This document shows, piece after piece, positions 1-8,329 of a DNA stretch of 64,000 nucleotides. This DNA comes from Streptomyces sp. A3M-1-3 (GTDB lineage: Bacteria > Actinomycetota > Actinomycetes > Streptomycetales > Streptomycetaceae), in NCBI RefSeq assembly GCF_024213665.1, contig NZ_JANAVP010000010.1, positions 1 through 64,000 of the forward strand, read 5' to 3'. The position numbers and the translations under genes are program-made. The notes beneath the pieces are model-generated. The model was not told where the DNA came from, did not search any database, and saw nothing but the letters and a program-made list of their open reading frames with translations. How positions within the stretch are numbered: the first letter of the stretch is position 1; every line of letters starts with the position of its first letter.

Positions 1-237
1 CGACGGACGACACCGCCCCCTGCACACCGGAGTGATGTGCAGGGGCATCGGACCGTCCAGGCCCGACCGGAGACCCTGGGGCGTGAGGAAACCCGCCGTC
101 CCGTCACGGAGCGTGCACACGATGCACGTGCCCGGACAGCGACCACACAGCGAACGCGGGGGACCAGTGCATCCAAAACCGTTCGGGATGCGCGCAGTGC
201 CGGGACGTGGGTCCAAGACCCACTCCTGATCACTGAT
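1..237. other. Non-coding start of window
   Basis: No convincing gene is seen in either strand here. The only open frames are short and Arg/Pro-rich with no family resemblance. An in-frame TAG at 238-240 separates this stretch from DUF1266-like coding sequence that begins immediately after it, so the right edge may be the breakpoint that removed the start of that gene. No inverted repeats or transposase remnants were recognised. Confidence 0.4.
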
Positions 238-240
238 TAG

Positions 241-798
241 GAACGGTGGCAGGAGCAGCTGAACCACCTGCTGGACGCCGAGAACAGCCCGCCCCAGCCC
301 GACTTCGTCCTGCGGGTGCGTGAGGCACTGCGCGCCCGCTTCGGTGAGCTGCCGCCGGCCGAGGTGTGGCGTGAGACGGCCGCCGGTACGGCACAGGATC
401 TGGGCGCGGGCCCCGAAAGCGTCAAGGGCATCGAGGAGTTGGTGCGCCGCGTCATGCGGTACGAGTCGCGGTTCCGGGCCGACGGGCTGCTGCCGCCCGA
501 GGGCCGGGTCACGACGACGGTCGCGTACGACTACGGGCGGGCCGTGAACCTCGCGCGCTGGGGCCTGTCGGCCCGGTTCTGCACCCCGCACGAGGCGGAG
601 CAGGCGACCGTGCACGCGGGGGCGCTGAGCAAGCCGGCGTACCGCTCCTGGGAGGAGTACTCCGCCGGTTACATCCTCGGCCGGGTGCTGCGGTTCGACG
701 ACGAGGAGTACGGCCCGTACTACGAGACGGCACTCGACGCCCATCGCCTCCTCGCGCAGTCGGAGGGCAGTCCCTGGCGCAACATCCCCTCGCGCTGA
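241..798 (+). pseudogene. DUF1266 family protein, N-terminally truncated
   Basis: The frame reads as the C-terminal part of a DUF1266 protein, ending with the family-like tail SPWRNIPSR. Family-like sequence (ERWQEQLNHLL) starts right after an in-frame TAG at 238-240, upstream of the first usable start, a GTG at 316. The gene has therefore probably lost its 5' end. A 160-residue product from GTG 316 is possible, but it would lack the front of the domain. The function of DUF1266 is unknown. The gene is convergent with a methyltransferase fragment. Truncation is inferred from the position of the stop codon; the family call rests on remembered sequence. Confidence 0.55.
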
Positions 799-816
799 GC
801 CCGGCCGACGAGAACC

Positions 817-897
817 GCGCCCGCGGCGGCCTCGGCACGCGGGGCGCCGCCGCGCGAGGCGTCGTACACGGCCGCTTCGGTGTCGAAGTCGAGCACC
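817..897 (-). pseudogene. 5' fragment of a SAM-dependent methyltransferase gene
   Basis: Reading leftward from a GTG at 897 gives VLDFDTEAAVYDASRGG followed by APRAEAAAGAVL. This resembles the extreme N-terminus of Streptomyces class I methyltransferases (the YD-x-S/T-RGG-x-PRA pattern). The resemblance stops after about 27 codons, and the frame then runs into the 3' end of the convergent DUF1266 remnant. No SAM-binding glycine motif is left. It looks like the start of a gene whose remainder was deleted. It abuts the stop codon of the pterin dehydratase gene, so the two may once have been co-transcribed. The evidence is short, so the call is tentative. Confidence 0.35.
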
Positions 898-900
898 CGG

Positions 901-1206
901 TCAGCTCGCGCCGTGGCCGGCGGCGATGTCCTGCACCCGCTGGGCGAGTTCGAAGTCCTTCTCCGTGACCGCGCCGCCCGCGCTGTGCGTGTTCACCGCG
1001 AGGGCAACGGTGTTGTAGCCGAGCGTGAGCTCGGAGTGGTGGCCCAGTTCCTCCTGGATCTGGGCGATGTGCACGGCCATCGCGGTCGCCGCGAAATGTG
1101 TGCCCAGTTGGTACGTACGGGCGATCCTGTCCCCCTCCAGCGCCCATCCCGGGAGCTCCCTCAGCCGGTCCTCGATCTCCTTCTGGGACAGCGGCTCGGT
1201 GGCCAT
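901..1206 (-). CDS. 4a-hydroxytetrahydrobiopterin dehydratase (PCD/DCoH family)
   Basis: The 101-residue product has the typical length of pterin-4a-carbinolamine dehydratases. These enzymes dehydrate the 4a-hydroxy pterin left by aromatic amino acid hydroxylases so the cofactor can be recycled. The family signature is visible: a His-His pair at residues 56-57 (ELGHHSEL), then a beta strand with VALAVNTHS (His74), and the final helix TEKDFELAQ. The start ATG at 1206 begins MATEPLSQ. No hydroxylase gene lies nearby, so the partner is unknown. The upstream 190 bp separate it from the divergent FAD oxidoreductase and could hold both promoters. Confidence 0.9.
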   Translation of the reverse strand: MATEPLSQKEIEDRLRELPGWALEGDRIARTYQLGTHFAATAMAVHIAQIQEELGHHSELTLGYNTVALAVNTHSAGGAVTEKDFELAQRVQDIAAGHGAS

Positions 1207-1396
1207 GGGCTGGCTCCTTCCGGGGGTTGGGGTCGTCTGGTCCCAGCCTGCCACAGGGCTGCCGGGAGGGAAGGATTCGCGCCATTGTGCGCGCGAGCCC
1301 ACGAGTGGGCCCACGCGCGCCTTCCGGGTCGAGGGGGGTGCCCATATGCTCCTGCGCCGGACGTGACTGTTACCGGCGGTAGTAGGGGGACGCGGC

Positions 1397-3172
1397 ATGG
1401 CTCGTACCGGCACCACTCGACGGACCTTCGTGGCGGGCGCGGCAGCGGCCGCCGGCACGGCGGCCGCACTCACCCCGGCAGGCGGGGCGGCCGCCGCGCC
1501 GCGCGCCCCGGGGCAGCGGCAGACCGTGGCGGTGCTCGGCGGCGGGGTCGCCGGGCTCACCGCGGCGCACGAACTGGCCGAACGCGGCTTCGCCGTGACG
1601 GTGTACGAACGCAGGGCCCTGGGCGGCAAGGCCCGCAGCATGGACGTACCCGGCAGCGCCAGGGGTGGTCGCCGGCCGCTGCCCGCCGAACACGGCTTCC
1701 GCTTCATCCCCGGCATTTACCACAACCTGCCGGACACCTTCCGGCGCATCCCCTTCCCCGGCAACGCCGACGGGGTGTGGGGCAATCTGGTGGCGCCCAA
1801 GGAGATGATGTTCGCCCGGACCGGCCGCGAGGATCTCCGCATCCCGCTGCCGTGGGCGGGCGAGGAGCCGGCGGAACTCACGCCGGACGAGCTCCGGCGG
1901 GCGGTGACCGCCTTCCTCGGCACGGCGGTCCGGCTGCCGCCGCACGAGATCGCGTACTTCGCGAACCGCTTCCTCGTCTTCCTCACCAGCTGCGACGAGC
2001 GGCGCAACGCCCAGTGGGAACAGCGGCCGTGGTGGGACTTCCTGCGGGCCGAGCAGATGTCGAACGACTACCAGCGCATCCTCGCCGTCGGCCTGACCCG
2101 CAACATCGTCGCGACCAAGGCGGAGGAGGCCAGCACCCGGACCGTGGGCTCGCTGCTGGAGGCGTTCGTCTTCAACGCACTGGGCCGCGGGGCCGACGGT
2201 CCGCTCGACCGGATACTGAACGCGCCGACCAACGAGGCGTGGATCGACCCGTGGGAGGCCCATCTGCGCTCGCTCGGCGTGGAGTTCCGGGTCGGCTGGA
2301 CCGTACGCGAGCTGAGACTCGGCTCCGGGCGGATCTCGGCGGCGGTGATCGAGGACCCGCAGGGCGTACGGCAGTCCGTGACCGCGGACCACTACGTCTC
2401 CGCGATGCCGGTGGAGCACGCCCGCCGGACGTGGGGGGCCGACCTGCGGGCCGCGGACCCGCAACTCGCCCGCTGCGACCGGCTCCAGACCGACTGGATG
2501 ACCGGCATCCAGTTCTATCTGACCGAGCGGACGCCGATCCTGCACGGCCACCTCAACTGCATCGACTCCCCCTGGTCGCTGACCGCCATCGCCCAGGCGC
2601 AGCACTGGCCCGGCCGGAACTTCCCGGCCGACTACGGCGACGGAGCGGTGGCCGACTGCCTGTCCGTGGACATCTCCGAGTGGGACCGGCCCGGCATCCT
2701 GTACGGCAAGACGGCCAAGCAGTGCACCCGCGAGGAGCTCGCCCGAGAGGTGTGGGCGCAGCTCAAGGCGACGGTCAACGACACCGGGAGGACGGTCCTG
2801 AAGGACGGCACGCTGCACTCGTGGTTCCTGGACCCGGGCGTGGACGGAATCGGCACCCCGAACCCCACCAACGACGACGAACTGCTGATCCACCCGGTGG
2901 GCACCTTCCACAACCGGCCGGCTGCCGCGACGAGGATCCCCAACTTCTTCCTGTCGGGCGACTATGTGGCCGTCGACATCGACCTGGCGACGATGGAGGG
3001 CGCCAACGCCTCGGCCCGCCAGGCCGTCAACGCCCTGCTGGAGCGGACCGGTTCAAGTGCCGAGCGGTGTACGGTCACCCCGCTGTACCGGGCTCCGGAG
3101 CTGGAACCGTCGAAGCGGCACGACCGGCTGCGCTACCGGCTCGGCCTGCGCAACATCCACGACCTCGGTTAG
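1397..3172 (+). CDS. Tat-exported FAD-dependent oxidoreductase (amine oxidase/phytoene desaturase-like)
   Basis: The 591-residue protein starts with a twin-arginine signal (TTRRTF at residues 6-11, then an Ala-rich hydrophobic stretch to about residue 38), so the folded flavoprotein is probably exported. The Rossmann FAD-binding motif GGGVAGLTAAHEL follows at about residues 50-62, with the acidic strand end VTVYERR and then GGKARS, as in amine oxidases, phytoene desaturases and hydroxysqualene dehydroxylases. The C-terminal FAD-contact region reads FFLSGDYV. Substrate cannot be told from sequence. A purine-rich RBS (GGGGA) precedes the ATG. It is divergent from the pterin dehydratase gene and has no obvious pathway neighbours. 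Confidence 0.85.
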   Translation: MARTGTTRRTFVAGAAAAAGTAAALTPAGGAAAAPRAPGQRQTVAVLGGGVAGLTAAHELAERGFAVTVYERRALGGKARSMDVPGSARGGRRPLPAEHGFRFIPGIYHNLPDTFRRIPFPGNADGVWGNLVAPKEMMFARTGREDLRIPLPWAGEEPAELTPDELRRAVTAFLGTAVRLPPHEIAYFANRFLVFLTSCDERRNAQWEQRPWWDFLRAEQMSNDYQRILAVGLTRNIVATKAEEASTRTVGSLLEAFVFNALGRGADGPLDRILNAPTNEAWIDPWEAHLRSLGVEFRVGWTVRELRLGSGRISAAVIEDPQGVRQSVTADHYVSAMPVEHARRTWGADLRAADPQLARCDRLQTDWMTGIQFYLTERTPILHGHLNCIDSPWSLTAIAQAQHWPGRNFPADYGDGAVADCLSVDISEWDRPGILYGKTAKQCTREELAREVWAQLKATVNDTGRTVLKDGTLHSWFLDPGVDGIGTPNPTNDDELLIHPVGTFHNRPAAATRIPNFFLSGDYVAVDIDLATMEGANASARQAVNALLERTGSSAERCTVTPLYRAPELEPSKRHDRLRYRLGLRNIHDLG

Positions 3173-3204
3173 CAGTCTCGGTTACCGTCGTCCCATGACC
3201 ACAG

Positions 3205-3291
3205 TTGCAAGGGCCGTTCGTCTCGTCCATCGAGACGTTCCTCCCGGCCGACCCGGCGACGGTGAAGTACCTGCGGTCGATGGCGCGGTAG
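3205..3291 (+). pseudogene. Possible short 3' gene remnant
   Basis: A frame ending at TAG 3289-3291 reads FVSSIETFLPADPATVKYL then RSMAR. This looks like the end of a real protein and is unlike the Arg/Pro-rich shadow translations around it. An ATG with start-like context lies at 3195 but in a different frame, and an in-frame TGA lies at 3196. It may be the join of a gene start and a gene end after an internal deletion. The family is not recognised and the call is weak. Confidence 0.25.
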
Positions 3292-3297
3292 AGAATC

Positions 3298-3858
3298 TCA
3301 GTCGCGCAGAAGGAGGACGGCGCCGCCGACTACCACCCCCAGCACCACGCCCACGACGCCGTGGGCCAGACGGTGGTACCGCAGGACGGGGAGGAAGCGG
3401 TCGAGGGCGTAACGGCCGGGTCCCGTGAGGGCCAGGGCAGCGGCGGCGCTCACAAGGACCAACTCGTACTCGACGCCCTTGGGGAAGAAGAAGCTGCCGC
3501 TCCACCTGACGGCGAGCGCATTGACCAGGACGCCGATCAGGGCGGCGGCGGCCAGTGGGGTGAGCAGCCCTGCGGCGATGCCCAGTCCTCCCAGGGTCTC
3601 GCTCAGCCCGGCGATCACCGCCATCGTGTCGCCCGCGGGGTAACCGCTCATGGTGAAGCCCTGACCGGTTCCGCTGATTCCGGGGCCGCCGAACCAGCCG
3701 AACAGCTTCTGGGTGCCGTGGGCGGCCATGGTCAGTCCGACCGCCAGGCGCAGCAGCAGCAGCCCGACGTCGTACGACTGCGGGGTCGCCACATGGCCGG
3801 TGGTGGTGCCCGAGGAGGCGGAGCCGGCGGTGTGCCGGGCCGGGAAAGGGGAGGTCAT
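3298..3858 (-). CDS. DoxX family membrane protein
   Basis: The 186-residue product is a DoxX-family integral membrane protein. After a polar N-terminus of about 28 residues it shows the family core GLLLLRLAVGLTMAAHGTQK, the GFTMSGYPAG loop and about four hydrophobic helices, ending with a basic/hydrophobic tail. DoxX proteins sit in the cytoplasmic membrane; some take part in thiol or redox stress responses, but the role of this one is unknown. It follows the 146-residue membrane protein gene by six bases on the same strand, so the two are probably co-transcribed, perhaps with the DUF2867 gene further upstream. Confidence 0.85.
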   Translation of the reverse strand: MTSPFPARHTAGSASSGTTTGHVATPQSYDVGLLLLRLAVGLTMAAHGTQKLFGWFGGPGISGTGQGFTMSGYPAGDTMAVIAGLSETLGGLGIAAGLLTPLAAAALIGVLVNALAVRWSGSFFFPKGVEYELVLVSAAAALALTGPGRYALDRFLPVLRYHRLAHGVVGVVLGVVVGGAVLLLRD

Positions 3859-3864
3859 GGAGGG

Positions 3865-4305
3865 TTAGCTTAGGAGCGTGCTGCGGTCCTGGGCCGCCAC
3901 GGCGCGCAGGGCCAGGTGCTGCAGTACGGCGAAGCCGCCGACGGTCATGGCCTGCATCGGGATCCACACGGCGCCGGCCGTGGTCGGCGAGAACCACAGG
4001 ACGAGCGCCGCGATGCTGAGCGCCGCCCACAGCAGGTTGGCGTCGATGACGGCCTTGACGGGGAGCACCGGCGGCTGCCTCCGGGAGGCGAGGTAGCCGA
4101 CCCCGGCCCCGAACAACACCAGCAAAACGCCGAGTTCGAGCAGCAGCCCGGAGCCGACCCCGAGCAGCCGCCCGAGCGGGCCCGAGGCCGCCACGTACAC
4201 CAGGCCGTTGGCGGTGGTGACGACGGCGTCCAGCGCCAGGAAGCGCCGGAGCATCGTCTGCGGCTCGGTGCTGCGGGAGATGCTGCCAAGCAGGGTTGCG
4301 GACAT
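3865..4305 (-). CDS. Four-helix integral membrane protein, unknown function
   Basis: The 146-residue product has about four predicted membrane helices (around residues 20-43, 50-73, 85-107 and 113-132) separated by short polar loops, with no enzymatic motif. I recognise a common Streptomyces small membrane protein type but not a function. It starts at ATG 4305 (MSATLLGSI) and ends six bases before the DoxX gene, so the pair forms a transcription unit. The upstream DUF2867 gene lies 137 bases away in the same direction. The TetR operators at 5338-5377 may control the whole set. Confidence 0.7.
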   Translation of the reverse strand: MSATLLGSISRSTEPQTMLRRFLALDAVVTTANGLVYVAASGPLGRLLGVGSGLLLELGVLLVLFGAGVGYLASRRQPPVLPVKAVIDANLLWAALSIAALVLWFSPTTAGAVWIPMQAMTVGGFAVLQHLALRAVAAQDRSTLLS

Positions 4306-4442
4306 GACGGATCAGCCTCCATCGAGGTCGAATGCGCTGGTCGGGTGGGTCAGGACCCGGATCTCGGACCGGAGTGCGCCGCCCCGGGATCCGGTACCGC
4401 AACCATGCCGCGCGCCCGGGAAGCCGTCGATTACCTCTCAGG

Positions 4443-5327
4443 TCATGCGGACGTCGTGGCAGTCCGCTCCGCGGCGCCGGGCGCGGCCAGCGCGAGCCGG
4501 CGGTGCGTACGGCGGAGCATGGCGCGGGCCATGAAGGGGTGCGCCCGCCTGACGACGGCGAAGTAGAGCCGGCCGAGCCGGTTGTGGGTGCGTACGACCG
4601 TGCTGAGGGTGACCTCTTCCCTGCCGACGAAGACGGAGGCGCGGAAGTCCAGATGGCCGGCGTCCTCGCCGAGCATGATCTCCGCGCCTTCGCGGGCGAC
4701 CACCGGGAAGGGCAGCACGTGCTCCCAGGCCGCCGGGTCGGCCGGCATGCCGGGGACCAGTGGGAGCCGCCAGGCGTCGGAGAAGTCGGGACGGTCGAAG
4801 GCCGTACGGACCAGCAGGGCGTCGGCGGGGATGTCGGCGGCCTTGGGCCGGTCCCAGACCAGCCGGTGCAGCAGCCGCACCCACGGCGACCAGCGGGTCG
4901 GGCGCGCGGGCCCGCCGGTGGCGAGGCGCTCGATGTTGTCGAAGACCTCCTCCACCACGACGTCGTGCAGCGGGCGGATCGCGAGCTCCCAGGCGAGGCG
5001 GGCGGCGGGGCCCTGCTTCTCCTGCAGTACGTGGACCACCCGGCAGCGGTCCGGTCCCAGCGGTTCGATCTGCATCTGGTGGAAGCCGTCGGAGTCGGCG
5101 AAGTCGAAGCGGACCAGTCGGCCGGGTTCGTATGCCGTGACCGAGTAGCGGACGAATCCATGGCCGCCCACGGCGCCGACCCCCAGCGGGCGGTCGAACC
5201 GCATCGGCGGCCACGCGGGACTCGGCCAGACCGGGTCGTCGTCGGACGACAGCCGGTCGAGGAGGGCGCCCACCGCCTCGGCCGGAGCTCCGATCGTGCG
5301 CTCGTGGACGTTGCGTACCGTGCTCAT
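4443..5327 (-). CDS. SRPBCC/DUF2867 domain protein
   Basis: The 294-residue protein joins an N-terminal SRPBCC-like ligand-binding region (from NVHERTIGAPAEAV, with VRFDFADSDGFH in a beta strand) to a C-terminal DUF2867 region. The latter contains FRASVFVGREEVTLSTVV and VRTHNRLGRLYFAVVRRAHP, a typical DUF2867 ending. Members probably bind small hydrophobic ligands; the reaction is unknown. The start ATG at 5327 is chosen because it follows an AGG-type RBS and the N-terminus matches the domain start. It is divergent from the TetR gene with 51 bases between, which hold two palindromes, so repression by that TetR is likely. Confidence 0.75.
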   Translation of the reverse strand: MSTVRNVHERTIGAPAEAVGALLDRLSSDDDPVWPSPAWPPMRFDRPLGVGAVGGHGFVRYSVTAYEPGRLVRFDFADSDGFHQMQIEPLGPDRCRVVHVLQEKQGPAARLAWELAIRPLHDVVVEEVFDNIERLATGGPARPTRWSPWVRLLHRLVWDRPKAADIPADALLVRTAFDRPDFSDAWRLPLVPGMPADPAAWEHVLPFPVVAREGAEIMLGEDAGHLDFRASVFVGREEVTLSTVVRTHNRLGRLYFAVVRRAHPFMARAMLRRTHRRLALAAPGAAERTATTSA

Positions 5328-5337
5328 CGTGCACCTC

Positions 5338-5377
5338 CATACGCTGGCGTATGTTCCACCGTACGGTACCGTACGGT
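5338..5377. promoter_or_regulatory. Two palindromic operators between DUF2867 and TetR genes
   Basis: Two inverted repeats fill the divergent promoter region. The first is CATACG-CTGG-CGTATG at 5338-5353. The second is a perfect 20-base palindrome at 5358-5377, made of two copies of the self-complementary ACCGTACGGT. The second ends one base before the TetR ATG. TetR repressors commonly bind palindromes between their own gene and a divergent target, so this is the likely autoregulatory site. The binding assignment is inference. Confidence 0.7.
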
Positions 5378-5378
5378 C

Positions 5379-5966
5379 ATGGTGCAACGGCAACGGCAGG
5401 GCAGCGGCAGGCAGCGCCTCAGCGCCCAGGACTGGGCCGACGCGGCCCTCACCGTCATCGGGGAGGGCGGGGTCGCCGCGGTCGCGGTCGAGCCCCTGGC
5501 CGCCCGGCTGGGCACGACGAAGGGCAGCTTCTACTGGCACTTCGCCAACCGCGAGGCGCTGGTCGAGGCCGCGCTCGCCCGCTGGGAGGAGATCGGCACC
5601 GAGGCGATCATCACACTCATGGAGACCGAGCCGGACCCGGAGCGGCGGCTGCGCACGCTGTTCGCCGAAGCCATCGCCTCCGCCGCCGAGGACCCGCTCG
5701 AGGTGTCGCTGCTCGCCACCGCCTCCCATCCGCAAGTCGCGGCCGTACTGGACCGGGTGACCGCGCGGCGGGTCGGCTATGTGGCCCGCCTCTTCGAAGA
5801 GGTCGGGTTCCCGCCCGAAGCGGCCGCGCGGCGCGGGCTGCTGGCGTACACCAGCTACCTCGGGCTCACCCAGCTCAACCACGCGGTCCCGCAGTCGCTG
5901 CCGGCCGGCGCCGCCTTCACGGACTACCTCGACGGCGTGATGGAGACACTGCTCCGGCGGCCCTGA
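5379..5966 (+). CDS. TetR family transcriptional regulator
   Basis: The 195-residue product has an N-terminal TetR DNA-binding domain: helices from [18 protein letters not shown] and the helix-turn-helix [20 protein letters not shown] (about residues 43-62). A ligand-binding C-terminal domain of unassigned specificity follows. The start ATG at 5379 lies one base after a 20-base palindrome and has no Shine-Dalgarno sequence, so the message may be leaderless or start very close to the ATG. Divergent arrangement with the DUF2867, membrane protein and DoxX genes suggests it represses them. The inducer is unknown. Confidence 0.88.
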   Translation: MVQRQRQGSGRQRLSAQDWADAALTVIGEGGVAAVAVEPLAARLGTTKGSFYWHFANREALVEAALARWEEIGTEAIITLMETEPDPERRLRTLFAEAIASAAEDPLEVSLLATASHPQVAAVLDRVTARRVGYVARLFEEVGFPPEAAARRGLLAYTSYLGLTQLNHAVPQSLPAGAAFTDYLDGVMETLLRRP

Positions 5967-6114
5967 CCGGCGAGCGTGGCGCAGGTCACTCAATTCAGGC
6001 CGTAACGAATCGACTCGGGCACGCGATGAACCTCCAGGTGTCGTCGCGCAGCGCCGTCTTGCTGTCGAGCGGCTTCGCCCACCCGCCCTTACTGCCCGCT
6101 ACGAGAGGCTCCTT

Positions 6115-7680
6115 GTGTCGCTCAGCCCGTCCCGCACGTTTCCTCCGGAGATCGGCGAATCCGAGTCCCTGGTCGCGCTCATCGAGCGCGGCCGCAGCCA
6201 GGGGCACATCAACGGCGATGACGTGCGCCAGGCCTTCGAAGCGGGCCGCATCCCGATGGACCAGTACAAGCGGGTCCTGCGCAGCCTCAACCAGGTCCTC
6301 GACGAGGAGGGCGTGACGCTCCTGGTCACCGCCGCGCCGGCGGCCAAGACGGCCGCGAAGCGTCCGCGCAAGGCCGCGGCGCGGGACGAGGTGAAGCGTC
6401 CGGTCAAGAAAACGGTGGTGGCCAGGCCGTCGGGAACGGTGAAGAAGGCGGCCACGGTCAGGGCCGACGCCGTACCGTCATCGACTATGGCTGCGATATC
6501 GGAGAAGCGCGAAGAGCACGAAGAGCTCGAAGTACCGGCCGAGAAGAAGGCGGCGCAGAAGCGGACGGTCAAGACCGCCGCGAAGAAGACCGCGGCCAAG
6601 AAGACCGCCGCCAAGACGGAGGCCCCCTCGGCACCCGAGGTCGACGAGTGGCCCGAGGAGACCGGCGCCACGGACGGCGACGAGGAGCGCGCCAAGCCCG
6701 AGGGCCAGGGCTTCATCCTGTCCGACGAGGACGAGGACGACGCCCCCGCGCAGCAGGTCATGGTGGCCGGCGCCACCGCCGACCCCGTCAAGGACTATCT
6801 GAAGCTGATCGGCAAGGTCCCCCTCCTCAACGCCGAGCAGGAGGTCGAGCTCGCCAAGCGCATCGAGGCCGGTCTCTTCTCCGAGTACAAACTGGAGGAG
6901 GAGGAAGAGCCGAAGCCCGCGTACCGCCGTGAGCTGGAGATCCTCATCGAGGACGGCCGCCGCGCCAAGAACCACCTCCTGGAGGCCAACCTCCGCCTGG
7001 TCGTCTCGCTGGCCAAGCGATACACCGGCCGCGGCATGCTCTTCCTGGACCTGATCCAGGAGGGCAATGTCGGTCTGATCCGCGCGGTGGAGAAGTTCGA
7101 CTACACCAAGGGCTTCAAGTTCTCCACGTACGCCACCTGGTGGATCCGGCAGGCGATCACCCGCGCCATGGCCGACCAGTCGCGCACCATCCGTATCCCG
7201 GTGCACATGGTCGAGATCATCAACAAGCTCGCCCGCGTCCAGCGCCAGATGCTCCAGGACCTGGGCCGCGAGCCCACGCCCGAGGAGCTCGGCAAGGAGC
7301 TCGACATGACCCCCGAGAAGGTCGTCGAGGTCCAGAAGTACGGCCGCGAGCCGATCTCGCTGCACACCCCTCTGGGCGAGGAGGGCGACAGCGAGTTCGG
7401 CGACCTGATCGAGGACTCCGAGGCAGTGGTCCCGGCCGACGCGGTCAGCTTCACCTTCCTCCAGGAGCAGCTGCAGTCCATCCTCGGCACGCTCTCGGAG
7501 CGCGAGGCGGGCGTGGTCTCGATGCGGTACGGCCTCAACGACGGCCAGCCGAAGACGCTGGACGAGATCGGCCGGGTGTACGGCGTGACGCGCGAACGCA
7601 TCCGCCAGATCGAGTCCAAGACGATGTCAAAGCTCCGCCACCCGTCACGCTCCCAGGTGCTGCGGGACTACCTGGACTAG
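6115..7680 (+). CDS. hrdB: Principal-type RNA polymerase sigma factor, HrdB-like
   Basis: The 521-residue protein is a group 1/2 sigma factor. A short conserved N-terminus (residues 1-65) is followed by a Lys/Ala-rich low-complexity linker with repeated KTAAKK elements (about 75-175). Region 1.2 starts near [13 protein letters not shown], region 2 has the core-binding [14 protein letters not shown] and -10 recognition [17 protein letters not shown], region 3 follows, and region 4.2 carries the helix-turn-helix [13 protein letters not shown] with the terminal LRDYLD. GTG at 6115 is used because it gives the HrdB-like N-terminus. Several positions differ from the S. coelicolor HrdB I remember, so this could be a second HrdB-like paralogue. 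A strong hairpin follows. Confidence 0.88.
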   Translation: MSLSPSRTFPPEIGESESLVALIERGRSQGHINGDDVRQAFEAGRIPMDQYKRVLRSLNQVLDEEGVTLLVTAAPAAKTAAKRPRKAAARDEVKRPVKKTVVARPSGTVKKAATVRADAVPSSTMAAISEKREEHEELEVPAEKKAAQKRTVKTAAKKTAAKKTAAKTEAPSAPEVDEWPEETGATDGDEERAKPEGQGFILSDEDEDDAPAQQVMVAGATADPVKDYLKLIGKVPLLNAEQEVELAKRIEAGLFSEYKLEEEEEPKPAYRRELEILIEDGRRAKNHLLEANLRLVVSLAKRYTGRGMLFLDLIQEGNVGLIRAVEKFDYTKGFKFSTYATWWIRQAITRAMADQSRTIRIPVHMVEIINKLARVQRQMLQDLGREPTPEELGKELDMTPEKVVEVQKYGREPISLHTPLGEEGDSEFGDLIEDSEAVVPADAVSFTFLQEQLQSILGTLSEREAGVVSMRYGLNDGQPKTLDEIGRVYGVTRERIRQIESKTMSKLRHPSRSQVLRDYLD

Positions 7681-7693
7681 GTCGCCCCCCACG

Positions 7694-7729
7694 AACGTCC
7701 CCTCCCCGCCTTGGCGGGGAGGGGACGTT
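7694..7729 (+). terminator. Rho-independent terminator after the sigma factor gene
   Basis: A perfect 17-bp stem (7694-7710 pairing with 7713-7729, AACGTCCCC... with ...GGGGACGTT) with a minimal loop starts 13 bases after the sigma factor stop. There is no U-tract, as is common in Streptomyces. It lies between the sigma gene and a convergent small gene and may stop both. Confidence 0.85.
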
Positions 7730-7775
7730 GCCTCACGGTCGTTATGCACCGCCACACGGCGGAGGCGACGCTCCC

Positions 7776-8216
7776 CTACCAGGCCGGTCGCGGGTCTTGG
7801 CGTTCTGTCGAGAAGTGTGCTGGCAAGGGGCTGCCCGCCTCCGTCCGCCACAGATACCCTGGGCTCGGCGGGTCGTCATCGGCACGCGGCGCAGGGGCGT
7901 GAAACCGCTGAGTGCGCGGGAGTGGCACCTCGACCAGTCTGCCGTCGTGAATCATCCACAAGCCGAAGCAGTCGTCCTCCTCGTCATGGATCAACACCTG
8001 CACGTTCCCCGGGTTGGGCCACGGAAGCGATTCGAGGTGCTTCAGCAGTCCGGAGCGCGGCCTCATACGGTCGAACTCGATGACCCACCCCCCGACGAAC
8101 AAGTCGAGCGGTTGGAACTGACCGTGCCAGCTACGCGACTCGTCAGGGCGGGTCAGCGGTTCCATGACCTCGTCCGCGTACGTCGCCAACACGATGACCT
8201 GTGCAATTCTGCTCAT
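7776..8216 (-). CDS. Hypothetical protein (146 aa)
   Basis: The product starts MSRIAQVIVLATYADEV and has no motif that I can assign. It contains an acidic stretch (LIHDEEDDCFG) and a Pro-rich tail, no membrane segment and no signal peptide. It looks like a cytoplasmic alpha/beta protein of unknown function. It lies 113 bases downstream of the XRE-DUF5753 regulator gene on the same strand and is probably an accessory member of that regulatory module. Start ATG 8216 is the first start that does not run into the upstream non-coding segment. The unbroken frame and codon pattern support it being real. Confidence 0.6.
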   Translation of the reverse strand: MSRIAQVIVLATYADEVMEPLTRPDESRSWHGQFQPLDLFVGGWVIEFDRMRPRSGLLKHLESLPWPNPGNVQVLIHDEEDDCFGLWMIHDGRLVEVPLPRTQRFHAPAPRADDDPPSPGYLWRTEAGSPLPAHFSTERQDPRPAW

Positions 8217-8329
8217 GCCGGAGTATCGCTGCACGCCACATACCAACGGCAACCCGGTAACTCGACTGCGACTGAGCCTACTGAACCTCCTTTCACTATC
8301 GCGACGCCGACCTGCACTTGCCTTGCGGG

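Noticed and set aside
1370..2911. Long leftward open frame opposite the FAD oxidoreductase
   Set aside because: It is antisense to a clearly coding gene and its translation has no family motif; high GC keeps the opposite frame open.
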